DNA of 64,000 nt, taken from an uncultured bacterium. Lineage in GTDB: Bacteria; Cyanobacteriota; Vampirovibrionia; Gastranaerophilales; Gastranaerophilaceae. Below are positions 24,902 to 34,886 of this stretch, one piece after another; position 1 is the stretch's first letter; each line of letters begins with the position of its first letter. Below the pieces are notes generated by a model. The model saw only the letters and a program-made list of their open reading frames with translations. It made no database searches and had not been told where the DNA came from. Location of the stretch: assembly GCA_902788345.1 (NCBI GenBank), contig CADAJP010000002.1, positions 124,001 to 188,000 of the forward strand. The letters run 5' to 3'. The position numbers and the translations under genes are program-made.

Positions 24902-27145
24902 CTAATTAGAGAACATAGCAAAAGTTTTTTCAATTGATTTTGAAATCAAGTTTTGGACAGAATTCATTTCGGTTGTTAATTCCATAATTTCAGCATCAAG
25001 TTTCTTTGTTTGCATATCTATTCTGTCTTCTTTGTTTGTAATCTCTGCTTTCTTACGCGTGAAATCAGCTTCTGCTCTTGCAATTGCATTTCTATCCTGT
25101 TCTTCAACAATATATTCTACATCGTTATATCTGGTCTGATAGAAATAACCGTCAGTATTCAATGCCATTAAAGAATATCTGCCATCTTTAATAGTACTTT
25201 CTAAATATTCATAATCATCCAAATTGCCATCATAACGCCATCCGTGTTCGCAAAGACTGTTATATAATTCACTGTAGAAATCATTTATTTTTTCATCATT
25301 TGTCAGTGCATCTTGTGTATTTGTTAAATAAATATAACCCGGATCGTCCGTAACAAAATAAGTTTTTGCACCACCATCAGGAGAAATGTCGTTACTCTTA
25401 CCGACAACATAATTAGAAGCCGAGCCTCTTAAGAAATTATCATAGTAAGTTAAGAATGCAGACACCATATTTGACAAGTTCAATGCCGCATAAGTTTGAT
25501 TGTCGCAAACTTTCTTACCTATATTATTATGGCTGTTAGCATTGATATATGCAGAGTTATCCAATACATTACTATCATCAGCCTTACTTCCAGCATCTAC
25601 CGCATTTTTTGCAGAAAGGAATTTTCTCATTGTTAACGCATAAGCCTGATTCAGCGCATTATCAGTTGATGTATCAATATTTAATCCTGTACCGATTGAT
25701 TTATAACCAAATATTCTTGCAATGTAATCCAACATACCTTGTCCGGCAATTTGTAATGTATTTGCTGCAACATCACTGTTATTAGATTTTGTATTAGTCA
25801 TTAAAACAATATTTGAAGTTAATAAATCACCTAATGTCATTGATTTAATAGCAGCAGGATCATTCAAAATTACATCATTTTGAACCATAGTCATAACAGC
25901 CATAGGTTGATCCGGTTTTTGTTCATTACCGACCATTGCACCCGGAACAGTGTATATAGCATCTCCGGAAATATAGCCCTGTATTAGATTTCCTAAAAAT
26001 CCACCGCTGCTGCCACCGGCAATATTTCTGTTTGCAGTATTAAACATTTGGTTGAAGCCAATTGTATTGCCGTTTAATCCGACAGTCGGATCTGTATTCC
26101 ACTGGAGAATATCATTTCCACCACCGGCAACTGCCTGATATTTTGCTTTTTCATATATTGCCCAATATAAAGGATACTTATATATACTTTCAGTTGGCCC
26201 GTAAGGAGAATCCGTGATAGGCTGACCTGTTGGATCCAAACCATTTTTCAGGTATTCTAATTCCTGAGCATATTGCAATTTCTTTGCTCCATTTGCCTCA
26301 TTGCTGATTTTATCTTCTAATGATTGGAACTGAGCCATTATACCGGATGTTGCAACTCTTTGATTTCCCGGAGTTACAACAACTTCATCTGTTGCCATCT
26401 TATATATCGCATTAACATATTCAGTACCAAAATTACTATAACCTGGAGGTGCTGCTTTTGAATAATCCAATTTCAAATCTGCTATTATTGCATCAGCATG
26501 TTCAATAGCATTTGTATATTCAACATCAGTTGATTTTTGATCATAATCATAACCATATGCGTTACGTAATACCTGTAACCAGTCAAGAGTTACCTCACCG
26601 AAATTCGGATCAGAAATTAAATCATCTATAGTCATCTCTGAATGAGAAGTTTTATCTTTCGGTATAGCACCCATACCTGCAGAAGAATGCCAGTTTTGAT
26701 TTAATAAAACTGCTTCAGTCGTATTTGTAATAAGTCCCTGATCTTCTAAAGCCGCAACGAATTTTTTATATCCGCTTTCGCTAGGAAGTCCGCCTGCCTT
26801 TGATATACCTGCAGCTTCAGCAGCTACCTGATATTTCGAATTCAACACAATTGCACCACTTCTTGTGGAAACCATATACGGATTATAATTATTTGCAGCT
26901 GAAGGCATCATTAACAAACTGTATGTTACGCCATAAGTTATAGGGTTACCATTTTCATCACATACCGCATCATTTTGCCAGTTCAATTGAGTAGCATTAA
27001 TTGCGCTTGAATATTCTTGCGATACTCTTGCCATCTGGTCAGTTAGTTCAAGCTTCTGCTGAGCCAACTCTGTTGACTTAAACTCAAGGTTTGCTTTTCT
27101 TAAGGTTATACCTAGAAATCTTGCCTGTGATGCCGCTAATCCCAT
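24902..27145 (-). CDS. Lineage-type protein with helical N- and C-terminal ends, unknown function
   Basis: This 747-residue protein opens with a heptad-like helix (GLAASQARFLGITLRKANLE then a Gln/Leu-rich stretch to about residue 55). It ends with a long coiled coil (about 680-747, ending SKSIEKTFAMFSN). Between them lies a large Asn/Gly/Ser/Ala-rich middle. Paired helical ends around a variable centre are the plan of flagellin, hook-associated and similar secreted filament proteins. There is no signal peptide. I recall relatives in gut Melainabacteria but know no function. It stands alone, 145 bases after recA. Confidence 0.78.
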   Translation of the reverse strand: MGLAASQARFLGITLRKANLEFKSTELAQQKLELTDQMARVSQEYSSAINATQLNWQNDAVCDENGNPITYGVTYSLLMMPSAANNYNPYMVSTRSGAIVLNSKYQVAAEAAGISKAGGLPSESGYKKFVAALEDQGLITNTTEAVLLNQNWHSSAGMGAIPKDKTSHSEMTIDDLISDPNFGEVTLDWLQVLRNAYGYDYDQKSTDVEYTNAIEHADAIIADLKLDYSKAAPPGYSNFGTEYVNAIYKMATDEVVVTPGNQRVATSGIMAQFQSLEDKISNEANGAKKLQYAQELEYLKNGLDPTGQPITDSPYGPTESIYKYPLYWAIYEKAKYQAVAGGGNDILQWNTDPTVGLNGNTIGFNQMFNTANRNIAGGSSGGFLGNLIQGYISGDAIYTVPGAMVGNEQKPDQPMAVMTMVQNDVILNDPAAIKSMTLGDLLTSNIVLMTNTKSNNSDVAANTLQIAGQGMLDYIARIFGYKSIGTGLNIDTSTDNALNQAYALTMRKFLSAKNAVDAGSKADDSNVLDNSAYINANSHNNIGKKVCDNQTYAALNLSNMVSAFLTYYDNFLRGSASNYVVGKSNDISPDGGAKTYFVTDDPGYIYLTNTQDALTNDEKINDFYSELYNSLCEHGWRYDGNLDDYEYLESTIKDGRYSLMALNTDGYFYQTRYNDVEYIVEEQDRNAIARAEADFTRKKAEITNKEDRIDMQTKKLDAEIMELTTEMNSVQNLISKSIEKTFAMFSN

Positions 27146-27290
27146 TGTTTCAGCTAAATCCTTTCGAATATACTAAGCTTGTACTTACCCATGTTTACGG
27201 CATATTTAGGGCTAAACTTGATACATGAAAACACTAATTGTAATAATTTGTTACAATTAGTAAAAGAAAAAATTTACACCAAAAAATTGA

Positions 27291-28307
27291 TTAACCTTGA
27301 GCAATTTTTTCACGAACAAGAGTTTCAACCTGAGCCAGAATATCAGGATTCTGTTCAAGATATTCTTTTGCTTTTTCTCTACCCTGTCCTAATTTTTCAT
27401 CATTAAAACTAAACCATGCTCCTGCTTTATTTATAATATTCAAATTAACGGCAACATCAAGAATATTACCTATTTTTGAAATTCCTTTACCAAATATAAT
27501 ATCAAATTCTGCAGATCTGAAAGGTGGTGCAACTTTATTCTTTAAAACTCTTACACGAACATGGATACCAACTTCACCATCATCCCCTTTAAGAGTTTCG
27601 GTTTTTCTTATTTCCATACGAACAGATGAATAGTATTTCAATGCATTACCACCTGTTGTAGTTTCAGGATTACCGTACATAACACCAATTTTCATTCTTA
27701 ATTGGTTTATAAAAATAACAGTTGTACTTGTTTTACCGATAATACCTGTTAATTTCCTCAAAGCCTTTGACATCAAACGAGCTTGAAGTCCCATTTGCTG
27801 ATCTTCCATAGAACCTTCAATTTCAGCTTTTGGAACAAGAGCGGCAACAGAATCAACTACAACTACATCTACAGCTCCTGAACGCACAAGTTCTTCTGTA
27901 ATATCAAGAGCCTGTTCTCCGGTATCAGGTTGTGAAATAAGTAAGTTGTCAACATCAACACCCAAATTTCTTGCATATTCAGGGTCAAGTGCATGCTCTG
28001 CATCTACATAAGCAGCAATACCGCCTTTTTTCTGACATTCAGCAACTATATGCTGAGCAAGAGTGGTTTTACCTGAACTTTCAGGCCCATATACTTCTAT
28101 AATTCTGCCTCTTGGAACTCCGCCTATACCTAACGCCAAATCAAGCGCCAAAGCACCTGTAGGAATAGCATCTACACTTACTGTCGCCTTGTCGCCAAGT
28201 TTCATAATAGAACCCTTGCCAAAATCTTTTTCTATTTTTTCAATAGCCAGTTTCAATGCTTTATTGCGTTCTTCTGATATATTCACTTCTGTTGCTTCTT
28301 TAGCCAT
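27291..28307 (-). CDS. recA: Recombinase RecA
   Basis: RecA forms filaments on single-stranded DNA for homologous repair and SOS signalling. The 338 residues contain [12 protein letters not shown] (Walker A), [11 protein letters not shown] (Walker B), the [15 protein letters not shown] block and [26 protein letters not shown] (loop L2), here [20 protein letters not shown]. It ends with a short acidic/helical tail. No LexA-type box is evident upstream. The gene is 84 bases after the MerR-like protein gene on the same strand, so they may be co-transcribed. Confidence 0.98.
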   Translation of the reverse strand: MAKEATEVNISEERNKALKLAIEKIEKDFGKGSIMKLGDKATVSVDAIPTGALALDLALGIGGVPRGRIIEVYGPESSGKTTLAQHIVAECQKKGGIAAYVDAEHALDPEYARNLGVDVDNLLISQPDTGEQALDITEELVRSGAVDVVVVDSVAALVPKAEIEGSMEDQQMGLQARLMSKALRKLTGIIGKTSTTVIFINQLRMKIGVMYGNPETTTGGNALKYYSSVRMEIRKTETLKGDDGEVGIHVRVRVLKNKVAPPFRSAEFDIIFGKGISKIGNILDVAVNLNIINKAGAWFSFNDEKLGQGREKAKEYLEQNPDILAQVETLVREKIAQG

Positions 28308-28391
28308 GCTCTCTTCCCCTTTTTTAGCAAGACGAAATATTATAAATTCTTTAAAGAATCTATTTCCTTATTCCTTATTGCTCTATTTTTC

Positions 28392-28907
28392 TTATTCCCA
28401 AATATAAACTTCTTTTTTCTTATAGAAGCCTAAACCTACAGGTTTATAACTATTTAGTTCATTCTTTAATTGATAAACTTCTTTGTTCAAATCAACGATT
28501 TTTTGTTTCAATGTTTCGTTATCAGTTTTGCAACGAATCAATTCAACAACAACATCATCCATGCCTTCAAGTTTTTCATCAATAACTTTTGCAATTTTGT
28601 CGCTTAATTTTGATTCTAATTCCTGTAAAGAAGATAAAATACTTCTTACTGCAGGATTTGAAACACTAGACACCGCAACTGCATTTTTTGATGCAGTAAT
28701 AGGATTTGAAACACCGTTAACTTGTGCCTGAACTTTTCTGAGATTTTTTACTTCATCATATGAAAAATAAGTATAACCTTTCTCATTCTTTCTCGGCTTA
28801 ATAGATGCTTTCTTACATAGTTCAACAATTTCTTTGTTATCTGTTTTTAAAATTGTTCTTACCTCTTGAGGTGTTAAAGTCTTCTCACTAGTTCTTTCTT
28901 TAATCAT
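28392..28907 (-). CDS. MerR-like DNA-binding protein with coiled coil
   Basis: This 171-residue protein has an N-terminal helix-turn-helix that looks like the MerR/excisionase fold (LTPQEVRTILKTDNKEIVEL then GYTYFSYDEVKNL). A flexible linker follows, then a coiled coil at about 85-155, ending in YKPVGLGFYKKKEVYIWE. MerR-family members have this order: DNA-binding head, dimerising helix. No metal- or ligand-binding cysteines appear at the C-terminus. Lying 84 bases before recA, it could regulate or accompany recA. Confidence 0.75.
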   Translation of the reverse strand: MIKERTSEKTLTPQEVRTILKTDNKEIVELCKKASIKPRKNEKGYTYFSYDEVKNLRKVQAQVNGVSNPITASKNAVAVSSVSNPAVRSILSSLQELESKLSDKIAKVIDEKLEGMDDVVVELIRCKTDNETLKQKIVDLNKEVYQLKNELNSYKPVGLGFYKKKEVYIWE

Positions 28908-29119
28908 TTCAATTATCCCTTAAAAAAACATTCCCAACACTATATTATTACATTTTATATAAATAAACAAATTTTTTTTGTCTGTTCATGAAGAAATGTA
29001 ACAAAACAAATTTGTTAAACTAATTTAATAAATTTGACCGTTGTTTTTTCTGCGGATACACTGATAATAACAAACAATTTCAGACTTGAACAATAAATCT
29101 TATATGGGGGAAGTATTAC

Positions 29120-30283
29120 ATGCCGAAACGAGCATACGACTATAGTTATTCATCTTATGAATATAACCGTTATGAACGTGTGCAAAATTATGGCAACGTA
29201 TATCAATACCGAGATTATAAAAGGCTGAAAACAAAAGCAAAAAGAAAGAAAAATCCGCTAAAAAAAATATTATCAAAAATTGTTGCTATTGCACTTCTTA
29301 TGTTGTTCATGCCTTACGGATTTAATTGCATTACAAAATCTCTATTTGCCCCGTCACCATACAAAAATATCAAAATTGATATGAAAGAATATGCTTACCC
29401 GACAACCAAGTACCTTTCAAACGCATGGTTTATGGGAGATCGCTCATTCAGATATCAGGCAGATACAAAGCATGCTAAAATGCGTCCGCTAAAAGAAAGT
29501 GTAAACATGCCATCGCTAAAACAGGATTTGCTAAATCTTATGGAAGACTATCCGCAAGTCAAACCTGCAATATATTTTTGGGATTTTGATACACATAATT
29601 ATGTTGATATTAATGCATCAAAAATATATTCAACAGCAAGTATTATAAAACTGCCCGTTTTAATTGACTTGTTTAAAGAAATAGAAAACGGCTCTATATC
29701 ACTTGACGACAATATGGCATTAACCGAATATTACAGGACTGAAGGTTCGGGTAATTTGCAATTTAAAGCGGAAAATTCCGTATGGAGTGTAGATAAACTT
29801 GCAGAAGTAATGATAACAGAATCAGATAACTCCGCAACGAATATGCTCATTTCAATTTTAGGCGGTATGCATGGGGTAAATCAATCAATAAGAGATTGGG
29901 GCATTAAAAATACAGAACTGCAAACATGGCTTCCTGATTATAAAGGAACAAACCATTCCACAGCAAAAGAACTTGCTCAAATGCTTTATAATATTGAAAC
30001 AAATGATAAATTTCTCACAGACTATTCAAGAAAGAAAATTCATAATTATATGGGACATGTTCATAATAACAGACTAATTCAGGCAGGAATAGGCAAGGGC
30101 TCTAAATTTTACCACAAGACAGGTGATATAGGCAAAATGCTTGGAGATGCAGGCATTGTAATTACCCCTAATGGCAAAAAATATATTGTGGTAATACTTG
30201 CAAACAGACCGCACAATTCAATTGCGGGAAAAGAATTTATCGTTAAAGCATCAGAAATTATATACAATTATGTGGTAAAATAA
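29120..30283 (+). CDS. Membrane-anchored class A beta-lactamase-like serine hydrolase
   Basis: This 387-residue protein has a Tyr/Arg/Lys-rich cytosolic N-terminus, one membrane span (about 50-68) and an extracytoplasmic beta-lactamase-fold domain. Motifs are Ser174-x-x-Lys177 (STASIIK), Ser235-Asp-Asn237 and Lys333-Thr-Gly335. The loop after SDN (TWLPDYKGTNHSTAKEL) lacks the usual Glu166, which suggests a poor beta-lactamase; a peptidoglycan or other penicillin-binding role is plausible. GGGGGAAG precedes the ATG. ldpA follows after 5 bases, so the two form an operon. Confidence 0.85.
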   Translation: MPKRAYDYSYSSYEYNRYERVQNYGNVYQYRDYKRLKTKAKRKKNPLKKILSKIVAIALLMLFMPYGFNCITKSLFAPSPYKNIKIDMKEYAYPTTKYLSNAWFMGDRSFRYQADTKHAKMRPLKESVNMPSLKQDLLNLMEDYPQVKPAIYFWDFDTHNYVDINASKIYSTASIIKLPVLIDLFKEIENGSISLDDNMALTEYYRTEGSGNLQFKAENSVWSVDKLAEVMITESDNSATNMLISILGGMHGVNQSIRDWGIKNTELQTWLPDYKGTNHSTAKELAQMLYNIETNDKFLTDYSRKKIHNYMGHVHNNRLIQAGIGKGSKFYHKTGDIGKMLGDAGIVITPNGKKYIVVILANRPHNSIAGKEFIVKASEIIYNYVVK

Positions 30284-30288
30284 AATTT

Positions 30289-31230
30289 ATGCTGGAAGAT
30301 TTACTAAAAAAAGAACACTGTTTTAAACTAATCTGCGGAGCCGGAAATGAAGACTGCGAAAGCGTACGAAAACTTGTATATTTATACGCACTTGCAGGGT
30401 GCAGATTTTTTGACCTTAGTGCAAATGAAATGGTAATAGAAACAGCAAAAGAAGCTTTAAAATCAGCTAATGTAACAGATGCTTATATTTGCGTCAGCAT
30501 AGGCATTAAAGGCGACCCACATTCAAATAAGGCAGTTATAAATTACGACAAATGTATAAACTGCGGATCATGTGAATCAATTTGTCCGCAAGATGCAATA
30601 CATTACGCAAAAGTAAAAAAATCAAAATGCATAGGATGTTCAAGATGTGCCAAAGTTTGTCCAAGACAAGCAATTTCTTACATATCCGAAGCAAAAGAAC
30701 TTGATGAAATCATGCCTGTAATACTTGAAAACAATGTTGATTGCATAGAATTTCACATTATAGGGCAAGACAAAGAAGAAATTTTAACCAAATGGGAATA
30801 TCTAAATACACACTTTAACGGACTACTCAGTATATGTATAAGCAGGGGCAAAATGGGAGATGAAGATTTAATCTCAACAATTAATGATTTAGTCGGGATA
30901 AGAAAACCATATACGACAATAATACAGGCTGACGGATTTCCAATGAGCGGTGGAAATGACGATTATAAAACAACATTACAGGCTGTTGCAACAGCAGAGA
31001 TAGTTCAAAACACAGATTTACCTGTCTATTTGATGCTTTCCGGCGGTACAAATTCAAAAACTGCACAACTTGCAAAGATGTGCGGAATTAATTTTCACGC
31101 AATAGCTGTTGGCTCATTTGCAAGAAAAATTGTAAAAAAATATATTGAAAGACCTGATTTCTGGACAAATCAAAATGTTATTGATCAGGCCGTAGATACA
31201 GCATCCTCACTAATTAAATCCTTGGATTAA
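30289..31230 (+). CDS. ldpA: LdpA-like protein with two [4Fe-4S] clusters
   Basis: The 313 residues match the cyanobacterial light-dependent-period protein plan. An N-terminal FKLICGAGNEDCESVRKLVYLYALAGCRFFDLSA segment (here FKLICGAGNEDCESVRKLVY) comes first. Two CxxCxxCxxxC clusters follow (Cys89, 92, 95, 99 and Cys114, 117, 120, 124). The C-terminal domain has QADGFPMSGGNDDYKTT and LMLSGGTNSKT. In Synechococcus, LdpA senses redox state and feeds the circadian clock. Here it would act as a redox sensor or enzyme without photosynthesis. Its stop overlaps the convergent HTH gene by 4 bases. Confidence 0.85.
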   Translation: MLEDLLKKEHCFKLICGAGNEDCESVRKLVYLYALAGCRFFDLSANEMVIETAKEALKSANVTDAYICVSIGIKGDPHSNKAVINYDKCINCGSCESICPQDAIHYAKVKKSKCIGCSRCAKVCPRQAISYISEAKELDEIMPVILENNVDCIEFHIIGQDKEEILTKWEYLNTHFNGLLSICISRGKMGDEDLISTINDLVGIRKPYTTIIQADGFPMSGGNDDYKTTLQAVATAEIVQNTDLPVYLMLSGGTNSKTAQLAKMCGINFHAIAVGSFARKIVKKYIERPDFWTNQNVIDQAVDTASSLIKSLD

Positions 31231-31781
31231 ACATCGACATATTTTCTTGCACATTCAAACATTGCATTAATTAATGCGGCATTTGAAGATAAATTCATCC
31301 CGTTAGCCTCAAGCACCTGTTTTAAACGTTCTTCCCAAAGATTATAAATATCGTTTTGGTCTAAATCGAGGGTTTCACCTATCATTTTGAGTTCTTTAAA
31401 ATCAATAGGCAGCGGATAAGCACCCCTTAACATATCAACAATATAAACTCTGCGTTTGCGAGGAAATGATTTGAGAAAATTTACAACACTCATTTTTTTT
31501 TGTTTCAGAACACTTTTTATAAACTCAATACTTTCATCCTGAAGAATCGGCTCTTGGGGAATTTTGTATTCTTCAAATTCATCGGGTTCAACTCCCATAA
31601 CAGTTGCAATACGTTCTAATGTTGTGCTTCTTGTGGAAAACGGTATAGTTTCATCTATAAGATTATAAACATACGAAAGAGTAACCCCTATCATTTCTGC
31701 AAAATCTTTTTTATGCAAAGAATTTTTATCCAAAAAATCTGACACTTTTTGAGAACTTTTCCCCTTTATTTTATTTTTCAT
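31227..31781 (-). CDS. HTH (Cro/C1-type) regulator with long C-terminal domain
   Basis: This 184-residue protein has an N-terminal helix-turn-helix (about residues 10-66: VSDFLDKNSLHKKDFAEMIG, VTLSYVYNLIDETIPFSTRS). It is followed by a helical domain that looks like a second, degenerate HTH (FLKSFPRKRRVYIVDMLRGA, IDFKELKMIGETLDLDQNDI). The stop overlaps the end of ldpA. Divergent from pth across a 155-base gap. Confidence 0.85.
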   Translation of the reverse strand: MKNKIKGKSSQKVSDFLDKNSLHKKDFAEMIGVTLSYVYNLIDETIPFSTRSTTLERIATVMGVEPDEFEEYKIPQEPILQDESIEFIKSVLKQKKMSVVNFLKSFPRKRRVYIVDMLRGAYPLPIDFKELKMIGETLDLDQNDIYNLWEERLKQVLEANGMNLSSNAALINAMFECARKYVDV

Positions 31782-31936
31782 AAATAATCTCCTCTTTTAA
31801 AATATATTCACACTTCTACTTTTTGATTTATTTATCAATTTGTTAAGCTAAAACTTTCTATATCATCATGGTAATATCTATTTGAGTTAAAATTATAATA
31901 ATAAATCGGAAAATGCTTTAATAAGAAGGTAAAAAT

Positions 31937-32494
31937 ATGAAATTAATTGCAGGATTAGGCAATATCGGAGAGAAATATACATGGACAAGACATAATGTCG
32001 GATTTATGGTTGTTGATAAATATGCTATTATGAACAACATTACCTTTAAAGAAAACAAAAAACTCCAATGCTATATAACAAAATTTAAACGCGGTCTTGA
32101 GGATATAATACTCATAAAACCGACAACATTTATGAACCTTTCCGGCAGCGCTGTTTCTGCAGTAATGAATTATTATAAAATTGATAAAAGCGATATTTTA
32201 ATTGTATATGATGATTTATCAATTGAGCTTGATAAAATCCGTTTTCGCCCGAGCGGTTCTGACGGAGGTCATAATGGAATAAAATCAATTATAAAATGTA
32301 TTGGTTCTTCAGAATTTGCAAGACTTAAAATCGGAATAGGTCCTCAACCACCGATTCCGGCAGAAGAATTTGTACTTCAAAATTTTTATAAATATCAGCT
32401 TGATAAGTTAAAACCGGTATTAAAAACTTCTATAGAAGCTATAGATTTTTATCTTGATAACGGGATGGAAAAAACACAGAATTATTACAACTAA
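31937..32494 (+). CDS. pth: Peptidyl-tRNA hydrolase
   Basis: Pth recycles peptidyl-tRNA that drops off ribosomes. The 185 residues begin LIAGLGNIGEKYTWTRHNVG with catalytic His19 and partner Asn9. TFMNLSG, YDDLSIELDKIRFRPSGSDG and GHNGIKSI are also present. Length is typical. AAGAAGG stands upstream of the ATG. A candidate terminator follows about 300 bases later. Confidence 0.97.
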   Translation: MKLIAGLGNIGEKYTWTRHNVGFMVVDKYAIMNNITFKENKKLQCYITKFKRGLEDIILIKPTTFMNLSGSAVSAVMNYYKIDKSDILIVYDDLSIELDKIRFRPSGSDGGHNGIKSIIKCIGSSEFARLKIGIGPQPPIPAEEFVLQNFYKYQLDKLKPVLKTSIEAIDFYLDNGMEKTQNYYN

Positions 32495-32802
32495 CACGCA
32501 TAAAAAATATTATCGGGTATAACATATAATATTTTTTTAATAATTGCTCCGCAGGGTCTTTCAGACGGAGGAACTGCAAATGATTAACGAGCGAAGCATC
32601 AGGTCGGAGAGTTTCTTTGCACCCCGTTTCTTTGCGGTAAAAGAAATGGGGTATATTAAAATTTTAATAAATAATATTATCTTTGTTTCGATAATATTAT
32701 TTATTTTCAAATCTCATTTATATGTATGATTACATATAAATATAAAATGGTAATATAACAATATACTCCTTAGAAACTAAGATACACATATCCCTAATCA
32801 AC

Positions 32803-32834
32803 AGCTATGCACCTCATGTACATAGCTTTTTTTT
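32803..32834 (+). terminator. Intrinsic terminator, rightward
   Basis: AGCTATG (32803-32809) pairs with CATAGCT (32821-32827) and is followed by eight T. It could end the pth transcript or a transcript from the spacer. Confidence 0.6.
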
Positions 32835-32847
32835 ATTATTAATCAGA

Positions 32848-32872
32848 AAGGGCGATTTTGAAAATCGCCCTT
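32848..32872 (-). terminator. Strong hairpin terminator after the small Gly/Pro-rich protein gene
   Basis: AAGGGCGATTTT and AAAATCGCCCTT form a 12-pair near-perfect palindrome between the stop of the leftward gene at 32883 and the rightward terminator. The T-run inside the arms and the flanking A/T allow either direction. Confidence 0.7.
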
Positions 32873-32882
32873 ATAAATTTAT

Positions 32883-33353
32883 TTATTCATCAACTTCTTC
32901 TGCGGCTTCTGCTGCTTCTTCTGATTTTCCTTGGGAAGTTGCACTTCCAAGTTTCTTTAAGCACCAGCCCAAAGAGTGATCCCATAACCATTTCAATCCT
33001 GAACCGATTGGTTTTAATATATCATTTTTAACAAAGTTCCAAGCCGGTTTTACAACACCATTCCATACAGGTTTTATAATATTGTTGTAACCCCATTTCA
33101 AACCGGCACCGATAGCCTGAACAGCACCCGGCATACCCAATATAGCTCCGGTACAGAAACCAGCAGCCATTGCATCACTCATCGGATAGCACATCGGCAT
33201 CATTGGAACCGGTGCCATTGGAACTGTTGCTACCGGATATGCCGGTCCAAATATTGTGCATGATGATCTCATTGGAGAACAACATCCATATCCGAATGAT
33301 GGTCCATATCCACTGCTAAATGTTGTAATTTGTTGATTTAATAAGATAGCCAT
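32883..33353 (-). CDS. Small protein with Pro/Met-rich N-terminus and GLKW repeats, unknown
   Basis: This 156-residue protein has an N-terminal Gly/Tyr/Cys patch (SSGYGPSFGYGCCSP), a Pro/Met/Val-rich hydrophobic stretch (about 40-62) and a weakly hydrophobic Ala/Gly segment. Three similar amphipathic units follow (AGLKWGYNNIIKPVWN, VVKPAWNFVKNDILKPI, GSGLKWLWDHSLGW), then an acidic Ala/Glu tail. It may associate with membranes. There is no standard signal peptide. It has its own terminator. Confidence 0.65.
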   Translation of the reverse strand: MAILLNQQITTFSSGYGPSFGYGCCSPMRSSCTIFGPAYPVATVPMAPVPMMPMCYPMSDAMAAGFCTGAILGMPGAVQAIGAGLKWGYNNIIKPVWNGVVKPAWNFVKNDILKPIGSGLKWLWDHSLGWCLKKLGSATSQGKSEEAAEAAEEVDE

Positions 33354-33510
33354 TTTATTCCTCGTATATTCCCCTTGTATCCCTTACATATATAAAGTAT
33401 ATATAGAGTAAAAAATTGCCTTTTTAAAAACATGTATGTTAACATTTCGTAACATGAACAACATGACTCAAATATAGTCAGCATCATGGTTTTTGGTTTT
33501 TTGCACATAA

Positions 33511-33539
33511 AAAAACCGAACTATATGAGTTCGGTTTTT
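33511..33539 (-). terminator. Intrinsic terminator after clpX
   Basis: AAAAACCGAACT (33511-33522) pairs with AGTTCGGTTTTT (33528-33539). On the minus strand the second arm runs into a T-run. It lies 21 bases beyond the clpX stop and ends the tig-clpP-clpX operon. Confidence 0.88.
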
Positions 33540-33560
33540 AATATATTATTTTTTGATAAC

Positions 33561-34865
33561 TTATGCAGTTATTTCGTCTGCTTTATCACTTTTTGTTGGA
33601 AGTTTTACAACCTCTGCATTTTTACGGTTTTTTACCATATCAGCCGTTACAACAAACTTATCCATATTTTCTTTTGTCGGAACATCATACATAACATCAA
33701 GCATGATTTCTTCAACAATAGAACGCAAAGCCCTTGCACCAGTTTTACGCTTGATTGCTTCTTTTGCAATCATATCAACAGCTTCAGGCTCAAACTCAAG
33801 TTCTACACCATCCATGGCTAACAAAGCTTTATATTGCTTTAATATCGCATTTTTTGGTTCAGTTAAGATATTTTTCAATGTTTTTTCGGTTAATTGATCA
33901 AGAACCGCATAGACAGGAATTCTGCCGATAAATTCAGGTATCAAACCGAATTTAAGCAAATCCTCAGGCTGAAGATTCTTTAACAATTTGATAGCATTAG
34001 CTTCTTTTTCTGCCTGAGATAAAGCCGCAGTACCAAATCCAACAGAATTACCGACACCGGCACGAGCATCTACGATTTTTTCCAAACCTACAAATGCACC
34101 GCCGCATATAAACAGAATATTTTTTGTATTAACTTCGATAAATTCCTGATGAGGATGCTTTCTTCCGCCCTGAGGAGGAACATGAGCAACCGTACCCTCA
34201 ATCATTTTTAACAAGGCCTGCTGAACACCTTCACCTGAAACATCTCTTGTTATTGAAGTGCTTTCAGATTTTCTTGAAATTTTATCTATTTCATCAATAT
34301 AAATAATCCCGCGTTCAGCCTTTGATGAATCAAAATCAGCATTTTGATAAAGTCTTAGTAAAATATTTTCAACATCATCACCGACATAACCTGCTTCTGT
34401 TAATGTTGTTGCATCAGCAACTGCAAACGGTACATCCAGCATTTTTGCCAAAGTTTGAGCAAGTAATGTTTTACCTGAACCGGTAGGGCCTACAAGTAAA
34501 ATATTTGATTTTTGGATTTCTACACCGTCATCACTATCATTGGCATTATGTTTCAGACGTTTATAGTGATTATAAACCGCAACTGCAAGAACTTTTTTTG
34601 CATCATCCTGACCAATTATATATTGATCAAGATATGCTTTAATTTCATGAGGTTTTGGAATAGGTTTTTCATTTTCTGAAGTATTTTTTCCTTCTTCAAC
34701 ATTATCCTTTTCCTTTGTACCAAGAAATTCTTCATCCAAAATCTCATTACAAAGTTCTACACATTCATCACATATATACACTTCCGGACCGGCAATCAGT
34801 TTTTTTACCTGATCCTGTGTTTTTCCGCAGAATGAACATTTTAATTTATCATCACTTTTGGGCAT
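33561..34865 (-). CDS. clpX: ATP-dependent Clp protease ATPase subunit ClpX
   Basis: ClpX unfolds substrates and feeds them to ClpP. The 434 residues show the N-terminal zinc domain ([13 protein letters not shown] then CDECVELC), Walker [12 protein letters not shown], pore and Walker B elements ([10 protein letters not shown]), sensor residues and the ClpP-binding IGF-type loop region. The tail ends in a Lys/Asp-rich stretch. It is 21 bases after clpP, in the classic order tig-clpP-clpX. Confidence 0.98.
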   Translation of the reverse strand: MPKSDDKLKCSFCGKTQDQVKKLIAGPEVYICDECVELCNEILDEEFLGTKEKDNVEEGKNTSENEKPIPKPHEIKAYLDQYIIGQDDAKKVLAVAVYNHYKRLKHNANDSDDGVEIQKSNILLVGPTGSGKTLLAQTLAKMLDVPFAVADATTLTEAGYVGDDVENILLRLYQNADFDSSKAERGIIYIDEIDKISRKSESTSITRDVSGEGVQQALLKMIEGTVAHVPPQGGRKHPHQEFIEVNTKNILFICGGAFVGLEKIVDARAGVGNSVGFGTAALSQAEKEANAIKLLKNLQPEDLLKFGLIPEFIGRIPVYAVLDQLTEKTLKNILTEPKNAILKQYKALLAMDGVELEFEPEAVDMIAKEAIKRKTGARALRSIVEEIMLDVMYDVPTKENMDKFVVTADMVKNRKNAEVVKLPTKSDKADEITA

Positions 34866-34886
34866 TTTGTATTTTTCTCCAAACGA

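Larger units (their letters stand above)
32495..32882. other. Gene-free spacer with repeat-like GC-rich patch
   Basis: The first part (about 32540-32640) is a GC-richer stretch with purine-rich fragments (for example CTCCGCAGGGTCTTTCAGAC and GAGCGAAGCATCAGGTCGGA). It looks like a decayed repeat or a structured RNA. The second part holds the two terminators listed separately. The 61-residue open frame here has no ribosome site. Confidence 0.4.

Noticed and set aside
32544..32729. 61-residue frame after pth
   Set aside because: No ribosome site and it runs through a repeat-like patch.
33486..33897. Rightward frames opposite clpX
   Set aside because: They lie across the clpX terminator and coding sequence with no ribosome site.
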